Positions 17,318-24,291 of a DNA stretch of 64,000 nt are shown here, one piece after another. Position 1 is the stretch's first letter; every line of letters begins with the position of its first letter. A program made the position numbers and the translations under genes. The notes below the pieces were generated by a model that was given only the letters and a program-made list of their open reading frames with translations, had not been told where the DNA came from and did not search any database. This DNA is from Acrocarpospora pleiomorpha (lineage in GTDB: Bacteria > Actinomycetota > Actinomycetes > Streptosporangiales > Streptosporangiaceae). The DNA is taken from assembly GCF_009687885.1 (NCBI RefSeq), contig NZ_BLAF01000004.1, forward strand, positions 495,260 through 559,259, given 5' to 3'.

Positions 17318-17985
17318 CCGAGCGGTTGCGCGCCGTCATCGCCGACGACCAGGCACTGGTACGCACGGGATTCCGCATGATCCTCGCCGCCGACGGCATC
17401 GAAGTGGCGGCCGAGGCCGCCGACGGGGACGAAGCCGTCGCCGCGGTCCGCCGTACCAGGCCCGACGTCGTGCTCATGGACATCCGCATGCCGCGGATGG
17501 ACGGCCTCGAAGCCACCCGCCGGATCCTCGCGGGCGGCGCCGAGGACACCCGCGTGCTGATCCTGACCACCTACGACCTCGACCACTACGTGTACGCCGC
17601 ACTCGCCGCGGGGGCGAGCGGGTTCCTGCTCAAGGACGTCACACCCGAACACCTGGTGGCCGCGGTACGCCTGGTGCGCTCCGGCGACGCCCTGCTCGCG
17701 CCCACCATCACCCGCCGCTTGGTCGAACGTTTCGCCCGCCGCGACAGCGTGAAGCCCACCCTCCACCGTGACCTCTCCCAGCTGACGCCCCGGGAACTGG
17801 ACGTCCTGCGCCTGCTCGCCACGGGCCTGAGCAACGCCGAACTCGCCGACCAGCTGACCCTCAGCGTGACCACGGTGAAGACCCACGTCGCGCGCATCCT
17901 GTCCAAACTCGGCCTGCGCGACCGCGTCCAAGCCGTGGTGGTCGCCTACGAGACCGGCCTGATCTCCCCCGGCGGCACCAGCTGA
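17314..17985 (+). CDS. NarL/LuxR-type response regulator
   Basis: About 223 aa. The receiver domain shows ADDQALVRTGF (acidic pair), phospho-acceptor Asp in VVLMDIRMPRMDG and Lys in FLLKDV. The C-terminal LuxR HTH is LTPRELDVLRLLATGLSNAE followed by LSVTTVKTHVARIL. ATG 17314 has GGAGGACAAC in front and overlaps the kinase stop. Partner of the kinase at 15923; the likely target is the ABC/peptidase operon next door. Confidence 0.93.
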   Translation: MTERLRAVIADDQALVRTGFRMILAADGIEVAAEAADGDEAVAAVRRTRPDVVLMDIRMPRMDGLEATRRILAGGAEDTRVLILTTYDLDHYVYAALAAGASGFLLKDVTPEHLVAAVRLVRSGDALLAPTITRRLVERFARRDSVKPTLHRDLSQLTPRELDVLRLLATGLSNAELADQLTLSVTTVKTHVARILSKLGLRDRVQAVVVAYETGLISPGGTS

Positions 17986-18012
17986 CCTGGCTGAGTTTGG
18001 TAGGAAGGCATC

Positions 18013-18687
18013 GTGACTGACGATCAGCGACATAGCGGTCGACGGCAGGACCGCTCGCGAGTGACCCGCCTCGCGCAGATGCTGATGAGCGCCCTGACGG
18101 TCGGAGCGGTGTTCGGCGCGGCAACCTCCCTCGTGAACGGCATCTCCCACAGCTACGCCGACCTTGAAAGCCGTGCCTACACCACCAGCGGATGGTCAAT
18201 CGCGGAAATCGTGAGCGTGCTGCTCGACTCCGGCTGGGCTTGGGCGGGATTGGCGGTCGCGGTGGGATGGCTGATCACACGCGCGGGGGAGAGCCATCCC
18301 ACCGCACTGGCGCAGGGCGCTGCCGCTGGTGCACTGGCCCTGCTCGCGGCCACGACCGCTTACTCCGTCGTGGACACCATCCGCACCGCAGAACACTTCT
18401 CCTGGTACGGGGCCGAACCACTCGTGTGGTGGATCACCAGCGTCATCTTCGGAGCGCCCTTGGGTGCCGTCGGTGCATGCGCCAAGCGACCGGGAACGAT
18501 CGGGCTGCTCGCGAGATTGACCGTGCCGGTCGGCGCCACCGTCCAGATGATCGTGCTCCCACCCGGCAGGAACGAGGTAGTCGAGACCATAGGGAAGACG
18601 ATCGTCTGGACGGTGGCTGCCGCGAGCATCGGCTTCATCGTCGTCCGCTTCCTCGCAGAACGAGAACTCGTCAGGCGTCGACGGTGA
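18013..18687 (+). CDS. Membrane protein of unknown function (DUF6518-like)
   Basis: 224 aa with about five to six hydrophobic segments: ALTVGAVFGAATSLVNG, AWAGLAVAVGWLI, GALALLAATTAYSV, WITSVIFGAPLGAVGA, then a pair near the C-terminus. The N-terminal 20 aa are charged and cytoplasmic-like. The layout resembles DUF6518-type actinobacterial proteins. GTG 18013 follows GGAAGG. It lies 27 nt after the response regulator on the same strand, so it is likely co-transcribed and may be an accessory or target of that system. Function unknown. Confidence 0.7.
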   Translation: MTDDQRHSGRRQDRSRVTRLAQMLMSALTVGAVFGAATSLVNGISHSYADLESRAYTTSGWSIAEIVSVLLDSGWAWAGLAVAVGWLITRAGESHPTALAQGAAAGALALLAATTAYSVVDTIRTAEHFSWYGAEPLVWWITSVIFGAPLGAVGACAKRPGTIGLLARLTVPVGATVQMIVLPPGRNEVVETIGKTIVWTVAAASIGFIVVRFLAERELVRRRR

Positions 18688-18720
18688 CCGGCGCTCGTTC
18701 CGTACGGAGGCCTTCTCCGG

Positions 18721-19458
18721 CTATGCCAGCGCCGCGGCGAGCCAGTCGCCCCAGGTACGTTCGGCGGTGGCCTGGTCCACGTCGCGGAAGATGTGGTGGC
18801 CGGTGAGCACCATGCCGCCGCCGCCGACGAACCGCAGCAGCGCGTCGTCGGTGCGCACGCCCAGGAACGACGGCTCCAGCACGGTGTCGACCACGCCGTC
18901 GATCGGTTCGCCGTCGATCGTGAAGTGCACCTCGTCGCCCTCGCGGACGTCCTTGGACAGCCCGGTGGCGCGGGTGACGGCCGCCCAGACCGTGTCCTGG
19001 TCGGGCTGCTGCGGGCCGAACGCGGAGACCGGCACCGCCGTACGGCCCGGGAAGTGCTTGACATACTGGGCGAGGGTCCGCAGGTAGAGGGGGTTGCCCT
19101 TCTTCAGCGCGTCGTACTCGGCCTCCCAGTCGCCGGTCAGGATGCCGCTGTGCACGAAGCGCAGCGTGGTGGAGCCGTCGTCGCGGCCCTCGATGAGGTA
19201 CTCCATGGCCATGAACGAACCGTCTTCGGCGGCCTTGCCGCGATAGGCGAAGCGGCGGCCCGGGTCCCAGGCGGTGACCGTGGACTCGGCGGTGAAGCCG
19301 GGCATCGTCATGGTGGCGACGCCGCCCTCGCGGGGCTCGATCTCGTTGCGGCCCATGAACCAGGAGTCGATGCCCGGTCCGGTGGCGATGGCGGCCCACA
19401 CCTGCTCGGGGGTGGCTTCGAGGTCGATGTCGTGGGTCAGCTGGAATTCGTGCGACAT
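18721..19458 (-). CDS. SRPBCC (AHSA1-type) domain protein
   Basis: 245 aa. The N-terminal about 150 aa are an SRPBCC/START-like fold (FQLTHDIDLEATPEQVWAAI, GPGIDSWFMG, then TVTAWDPGRRFAY). The C-terminal about 90 aa (from GPQQPDQDTVW) repeat part of such a fold without the first helix, as in longer members. It follows the ArsR gene after 12 nt on the same strand. ArsR-SRPBCC pairs are common; the SRPBCC protein may bind a hydrophobic ligand. The exact role is unknown. Confidence 0.85.
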   Translation of the reverse strand: MSHEFQLTHDIDLEATPEQVWAAIATGPGIDSWFMGRNEIEPREGGVATMTMPGFTAESTVTAWDPGRRFAYRGKAAEDGSFMAMEYLIEGRDDGSTTLRFVHSGILTGDWEAEYDALKKGNPLYLRTLAQYVKHFPGRTAVPVSAFGPQQPDQDTVWAAVTRATGLSKDVREGDEVHFTIDGEPIDGVVDTVLEPSFLGVRTDDALLRFVGGGGMVLTGHHIFRDVDQATAERTWGDWLAAALA

Positions 19459-19470
19459 TTCAGGACTCCC

Positions 19471-20082
19471 TTAGTTGGTCTGCTCGTGGCCGCTATCGGG
19501 CTGCGGCTTGATGCTCGGGTGGATGGCGACGATGACCCGGTGGTCACGGCCGTCAGGGGCGTTCTCGTCGTGGTAGCGGCTCACCAGGGCGGTGACCTCG
19601 GTGGCGAGCTCCTGGACGAAGGCGGCGCGGTCGGCGGCGGAGGCGAACCGCACCGTGCCGTCGAGCGCGAACGTGGCGACCGGCTTCCCGGCGCGCGAGG
19701 CGCCGGTGATGAGCTGGCCGACCTCCCTGACCAGCCGTGCGGCGATGGCCAGCAGCCAGCGCGCGGAAAGCCGGTCGGGTGAGCGTGCCGGGTCGGGCTG
19801 TACGCTCGCGAGCGCCGACGGCGAGATCACGAACGAGGCGGCGGTCGCCCGCAACACCCGCTCGGTGACGTTGCCCTTACGCCGCTCCTCGACCAACTCG
19901 ACGAGCCCGTGCGATTCGAGGGTCTTGAGGTGGTAGTTCACCTTCTGCCGGGGCAGCCCGAGGACGGCCGCCAGGCTGGTCGCCGAGCACGGCTCGACCA
20001 GCAGGGCCAGCAGCCGCGCCCGGATCGGGGCGAGCGCCACCTCCGCCGCTCCGGCTTCCTCAATGACTCCCACGTCGAACAT
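19471..20082 (-). CDS. ArsR/winged-helix regulator
   Basis: 203 aa. N-terminal winged HTH: APIRARLLALL, SATSLAAVLGLPRQKVNYHL, KTLESHGLVELV. The C-terminal about 110 aa are not a known metal-binding domain and no Cys pair is present, so metal sensing is unlikely. The start ATG 20082 lies 6 nt from a TAGCGT -10 box, so the message is probably leaderless. It heads a two-gene operon with the SRPBCC gene; homologues of this arrangement regulate the pair. Confidence 0.85.
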   Translation of the reverse strand: MFDVGVIEEAGAAEVALAPIRARLLALLVEPCSATSLAAVLGLPRQKVNYHLKTLESHGLVELVEERRKGNVTERVLRATAASFVISPSALASVQPDPARSPDRLSARWLLAIAARLVREVGQLITGASRAGKPVATFALDGTVRFASAADRAAFVQELATEVTALVSRYHDENAPDGRDHRVIVAIHPSIKPQPDSGHEQTN

Positions 20083-20088
20083 GCCTTC

Positions 20089-20137
20089 ACGCTAGCCACC
20101 GACAACTAGAACTGTCAAGGAATAAAAAAATTGTCGG
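20089..20137 (-). promoter_or_regulatory. Leaderless promoter with flanking inverted repeat (ArsR operon)
   Basis: On the minus strand TTGACA (20113-20118) and TAGCGT (20089-20094) are 18 nt apart, and the start codon follows 6 nt later. Perfect 7-bp arms CCGACAA (20099-20105) and TTGTCGG (20131-20137) enclose the -35 box. This is a likely autoregulatory operator. Confidence 0.6.
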
Positions 20138-20169
20138 TTCCAGGCAGTGCCAACCCGTTGGGCAAGGGA

Positions 20170-20275
20170 GTTGATGGCCATGATCTGCTGGAGGGTCGAG
20201 CGCGACCTTATTGCCGGAAACGGGACGCCACGCGACTCGGCTTCGCAATCTTGTTGAAGTTCGAGGGGGTTGACC
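20170..20275 (+). pseudogene. Tn3-family TnpA N-terminal relict with frameshift
   Basis: The plus strand encodes ERDLIAG in one frame and, one base shifted, KRDATRLGFAILLKFEG. Joined, these give the highly conserved DUF4158 segment (ER-LVAGK-GATRLGFALLLKFF). The flanks give no further match. It is the third Tn3 stub here, decayed by a frameshift and located between the ArsR promoter and the next SDR gene. Confidence 0.6.
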
Positions 20276-20420
20276 GACGACGCATGCAGGTCAGTGGTTG
20301 CCGACCGAGATCCCGCGCGCCTGACGAGGACCGGTCGCTCCTTCTGTGGTGGCGCGGCCCCAACCGGTCTTTCGTTGCCCACTTGCCTTGGAGCGCGCTC
20401 GAATCTTTACCGTCGGGGTC

Positions 20421-21293
20421 ATGGCTACAACCAACGACATCAAGACGTGGATCATCACCGGCGCGAGTTCGGGCCTCGGACTGGCGCTGGCCGAGGCCGC
20501 CCTGCGGGCCGGCGAGCAGGTGGTCGGGACGGCGCGGCGCGTTGACCGGTTCGACGCGCTCAAGGCTCGCTACGGAGATCGGTTCGTGGCGGTTGAACAC
20601 GATGTGCGGGACACGTCAGCGGCCGCCGCAGTCGTGCGGCGCGCCCTCTACATGTTCGGGCGGATCAACGTGCTCGTCAACAACGCCGGTGCCGGGCAGG
20701 TCGGGGCTGCCGAGGAGATCACGGACCGCGAGCTGCGGGACATGCTCGAACAGCACCTGTTCGGCCCAGCCGCCTACGTGCGAGCGGTCCTCCCGCACAT
20801 GCGGGAGGGCCGCTCGGGCGCGATCGTGCAGATGAGCAGCCAGGGAGGCCGGATGTCGTTCCCCGCGGTCGGCAGCTACTCGGCCGGCAAGTTCGCGCTG
20901 GAAGGCTGGTCCGAGGCCCTCGCGGGCGAGGTCGCGCCGTTCGGTATCCGCGTGCTGATCGTCGAGCCCAGCCGCTTCCGCACCGAGTTCAACGCATCCG
21001 ACGTGCTCAACACTGCGGACCAGAATGCGAGCTACGACGAGGTGATCGGTGCCGTGCGCACGAACATGGCGGAGGCCGACGGCATCCAGGAAGGCGACCC
21101 GGACCGCGCTGCCACCGTGATCCGCGACATGCTCGACACCGCCGACGCGCCGCTGCGATTGCCGCTCGGAGCCGAGGCGGTCCGCAACCTCACCCGCGTC
21201 TACCAGCGCGCGCTCGACGACGTCCAGAAGTGGGCTTCCATGAGCGAGTCGGCGGACTTCCCCGGGATGCCGCCTGCGGCGCGTGCATTCTGA
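20421..21293 (+). CDS. SDR family oxidoreductase (classical, KR-like)
   Basis: 290 aa. Cofactor motif ITGASSGLGLALA, then EHDVRD, NNAGAGQVG, SSQGGRMSF with the Ser, and YSAGK. The C-terminal half (from FNASDVLN) has a variable substrate loop. ATG 20421 is chosen because the upstream in-frame part (to 20346) is a decayed transposon region. The MerR gene follows 19 nt after its stop, and this SDR-MerR pairing suggests control by that regulator. The substrate is unknown. Confidence 0.87.
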   Translation: MATTNDIKTWIITGASSGLGLALAEAALRAGEQVVGTARRVDRFDALKARYGDRFVAVEHDVRDTSAAAAVVRRALYMFGRINVLVNNAGAGQVGAAEEITDRELRDMLEQHLFGPAAYVRAVLPHMREGRSGAIVQMSSQGGRMSFPAVGSYSAGKFALEGWSEALAGEVAPFGIRVLIVEPSRFRTEFNASDVLNTADQNASYDEVIGAVRTNMAEADGIQEGDPDRAATVIRDMLDTADAPLRLPLGAEAVRNLTRVYQRALDDVQKWASMSESADFPGMPPAARAF

Positions 21294-21312
21294 CCGTCCT
21301 ACGCTGTCGTCC

Positions 21313-21786
21313 ATGGCAACCGAAGCGCTGATCGAACGCATCCTCGCCACCGGCGACGAGCCGTCCACGTCGGTGATCGATACGCTGCACGAACTGGTGA
21401 ACGACGCCACGATCGACGCCTCGACGGCGCCGAAGGGCGTCGCCGAGGCCGCCGGCCTCGTCGGCCTGTCCACGCATACGCTCCGCTACTACGAACAGCA
21501 GGGCCTCGTGCGACCCGCCCGCAATGCTTCCGGGTACCGCGAGTACACCGCGTTCGACCTGCGTCGTCTGGTCTTCCTCACACGGATGCGTCTGTCGGGC
21601 ATGACCATGCACGACCTCAAGCGGTACATCGCGCTCATCGAGCAAGGTGCGAGCACGATCCCTGAACGCAGGCGCATCATGCTCGACCAGCGCGACCGTA
21701 TCAAGCGACAGATCCGAGAACTCACCCTCGCGCTGGAGACCACCGAATACAAGCTCCGCGCCTACGACGGTCACCCCGAAGGCTGA
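21313..21786 (+). CDS. MerR family regulator
   Basis: 157 aa from ATG 21313, which lies 7 nt after TACGCT, a probable leaderless -10. A GTG at 21283 inside the SDR gene is the alternative start. MerR HTH: GVAEAAGLVGLSTHTLRYYE, QQGLVRPARN, GYREYTAFDLRRLVFLTRM. It then has a coiled-coil dimer helix (ERRRIMLDQRDRIKRQIREL) and no Cys-rich metal site, so it is of the organic-ligand or redox type. An unusual feature is the 45 aa in front of the HTH. Confidence 0.88.
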   Translation: MATEALIERILATGDEPSTSVIDTLHELVNDATIDASTAPKGVAEAAGLVGLSTHTLRYYEQQGLVRPARNASGYREYTAFDLRRLVFLTRMRLSGMTMHDLKRYIALIEQGASTIPERRRIMLDQRDRIKRQIRELTLALETTEYKLRAYDGHPEG

Positions 21787-21929
21787 CGACCGCCGAGGCG
21801 ACGCACGCCTCTACCTGCGAGTAACCATATCCGGCCGCAAAATCCCGCTAAGCAATGAGGCGCTGTTCAGCGGGGCTCGTCCCTGGCAGTCCAGCCGTGT
21901 TCGGTGATGAGTTCGGACAGTGCCGCGAG

Positions 21930-24212
21930 TCACGGTGCGGCCGGGAACGCTCCGTAGTCGGCGGACCTGGTCGCGGTGACGGTCTCACCGTGCACGACGC
22001 CTGTCGCGGTGATGGTGGCCACGCCTGCGGGGACGGAGGTCAGCCGCGTGTTGATCGACGCGCTCACGGTCTTGCCGGGGACCACGTTCCTGAACGTCTT
22101 GTCGCCGTAGGCGGTGGCGATCGCCACGTCCACCGGGAAGGTGTTGTCGTTCGTCGCCGCCACCGACAAGTGCACCTTCCCGCCGCGCGTGCGTGGCGTG
22201 ACCGCTGCCGTCACGTCGAGCGCCGCGACGTCCGCGAAGCGCACCGTGTACTCCAGTTCGGTGCCGAACGGCAGGAGCAGCATGTGCTGGCGCCGGGAGG
22301 CGTCCTTGAAGTACGTCTGCGTCTTCGGCACCACTCGAGCCGTCAGCGTCGCGTTCCACTCGATGACCATGTCCGTGCGACCGCGCCGGACGCGCAGCCC
22401 CGTGCCCTCGCCCGCGACGTCGACACCCGGCGTCCACTCCGTCTCCACCGGACCGAGCAGCGTCAGACGATCGTCGCCGCGCAGCACGAGAGGCATGCGC
22501 TCCGTCGAGTGCTGGAGCGCGGTGACCTTGACGCGAAGGGCATCGGCGCGGAGATCGACGTCCTTCGTGAGTCGACCGTCCGGCGTCGTGTAGCGGATGC
22601 CGAGATGCTCGGCTGAGCTCACCTCGTCGAGCGCAAGCTCATCGTTCTGGGCCGGATCGCCCCGGAAGTACCGGGCGGACAGGTTCCCGTTGGAGTCGAT
22701 GCTGGTGAACCGGTCGGAACGATGCGTGCCCCAGCACCCTTCCACGGAGTTGTTCGTACTGTAGAGCAGCATGCCGGCATCCGGGTGCCAGAGGAAACTC
22801 AGCCCGCTCTGGACCCGGGATGTGGCACGGACGCCGAACAGGCCCCCGAAGTAGTAGGGGGGCTTTCGGACGAAGAGGAACTGCTGCCCGCGCGGATCGG
22901 TCCGGAACTCCACTAAGCTGTCGGAGGTCAGGTAGGGCATGGTGCTGATCGCGGCATCCTTGTCAGCGCGGGTGGGGAATCTCTCGGGGTAGGTGGAGAG
23001 GCGCACCACCTGCGGATCGACCTGGCCTGCCGGCGGCTGCGGCACCGGTTCGGTCGACGCCGCCCATTCTGCCCTCAGCGCCGCCTTGTCCTCCTGGGCC
23101 GTCGTGAAGGCCGCCGAGGCGGGGATGCTGGACGTCCACAGGGAGTTGATGTCCGCCTTGTAGCTGTCGTCCTTCACGTCGTCGAGGATGTAGAGGGAGG
23201 TGCGCGACGACGTCGCGACGTTGCAGAACCAGCCGGCGCCGTCGGGTTCGCGCACGAAGTTGTACCGGATCCACTCGTAGTACGTCTCCTGCATCTGCTT
23301 CACGACGGGCGAGCCGGTGGTCTCGTAGAGCGCCGCCAGGTCGGGCGTCATGACACCGAGCGAGTACCCCAGGTCGTTTCCGTTCTGCTCGTAGAAGTAG
23401 CCGACGGGGCTCAGTCCGTCCCGGGCGAGCACGTCGATCCGCTCGTTGAGACGGGTGGCCAGGGTGGGATCGCCGAGCAACGGCAGTGCTTCCGCGATCC
23501 CCAGAAGGCCCCCGGCGACCTGATTGGTGTACGGGATCGGGTTCGACCAGACCCTCGGGTTGGCCGGGTCCAGGAACCAGTCCGCGGCCTTGCGGAGGGC
23601 GGCGATAATCTTGCTTTGGGTCTCGGGCAGTGTGCCGGTGCGTTGGAGTTCCACGAGCGTGACGGTGAGGAAGCCGAGCGCGAAGCCCGTCGCGGGTCGT
23701 GACAGCTCTCCGGCGGAGTACTCCGGCCAGCAGCCCTCTGGCTTCTGCAGCTTGAGATAGTGGCCGATGGCGGCGTCCAGGCGCGCCAGCAGCGCGGGGT
23801 CACCCGTGTAGGGGTTCCAGCTCCGGGCGTTCGCGTGGAACCACGACAGGGTGAAGACGTTCTCCTGCACCCGGGCGTTGAACGGTTCGGCCGGCGACCG
23901 CCAGAACCCGCCCCTCATGAACCCGTACGTGTTCGGGTCCTCATCCTCCACCCCGTTCGCCAAGGGCGCGAGCACGGCCAGATACGGGGCCAGTCGTTGC
24001 TCAGCCGCAGCGAAGAGACTGCGGTCGGGGGCACCGGGTGGCAACGGGATGACATCGGCCAGCGGGCCGCCGGTCTCGGATGTCGCGGCGAGCGCGGGCC
24101 TTGCCGTGTTCAGCGCCAGGGTGAACACCGCTGCTCCCGTGGCCATGCCGATGAGGGTCTGTCGGCGGGAGAGGGACAGACGAAACGCTGAGGGAACGGA
24201 CTGATCTTCCAT
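21930..24212 (-). CDS. Tat-exported glycan-active protein of unknown family
   Basis: 760 aa. ATG 24212 follows AGGAGG by 6 nt (a TTG two codons upstream is less likely). The leader has a twin-arginine motif (SLSRRQTLIG) and an Ala-rich h-region to about aa 45. Residues about 60-400 are helical with many aromatic and Gly/Trp motifs (WFHANARSWNPYTGD, WPEYSAGEL, GYFYEQNGNDLGYS), like an alpha/alpha barrel of lyases or unsaturated-sugar hydrolases. The C-terminal about 300 aa are beta-rich, like the sandwich of heparinase-like enzymes. I do not recognise a catalytic signature. It is last in the glycan locus, so a role in degrading the imported polymer outside the cell is inferred. Confidence 0.7.
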   Translation of the reverse strand: MEDQSVPSAFRLSLSRRQTLIGMATGAAVFTLALNTARPALAATSETGGPLADVIPLPPGAPDRSLFAAAEQRLAPYLAVLAPLANGVEDEDPNTYGFMRGGFWRSPAEPFNARVQENVFTLSWFHANARSWNPYTGDPALLARLDAAIGHYLKLQKPEGCWPEYSAGELSRPATGFALGFLTVTLVELQRTGTLPETQSKIIAALRKAADWFLDPANPRVWSNPIPYTNQVAGGLLGIAEALPLLGDPTLATRLNERIDVLARDGLSPVGYFYEQNGNDLGYSLGVMTPDLAALYETTGSPVVKQMQETYYEWIRYNFVREPDGAGWFCNVATSSRTSLYILDDVKDDSYKADINSLWTSSIPASAAFTTAQEDKAALRAEWAASTEPVPQPPAGQVDPQVVRLSTYPERFPTRADKDAAISTMPYLTSDSLVEFRTDPRGQQFLFVRKPPYYFGGLFGVRATSRVQSGLSFLWHPDAGMLLYSTNNSVEGCWGTHRSDRFTSIDSNGNLSARYFRGDPAQNDELALDEVSSAEHLGIRYTTPDGRLTKDVDLRADALRVKVTALQHSTERMPLVLRGDDRLTLLGPVETEWTPGVDVAGEGTGLRVRRGRTDMVIEWNATLTARVVPKTQTYFKDASRRQHMLLLPFGTELEYTVRFADVAALDVTAAVTPRTRGGKVHLSVAATNDNTFPVDVAIATAYGDKTFRNVVPGKTVSASINTRLTSVPAGVATITATGVVHGETVTATRSADYGAFPAAP

Positions 24213-24291
24213 GATCAACCTCCTAGGGAATCGGTGTGAATCGAAATGAGCTCGATGAAGTTGTGCCAGACGGTCTCTGGGACCGCGCGGG

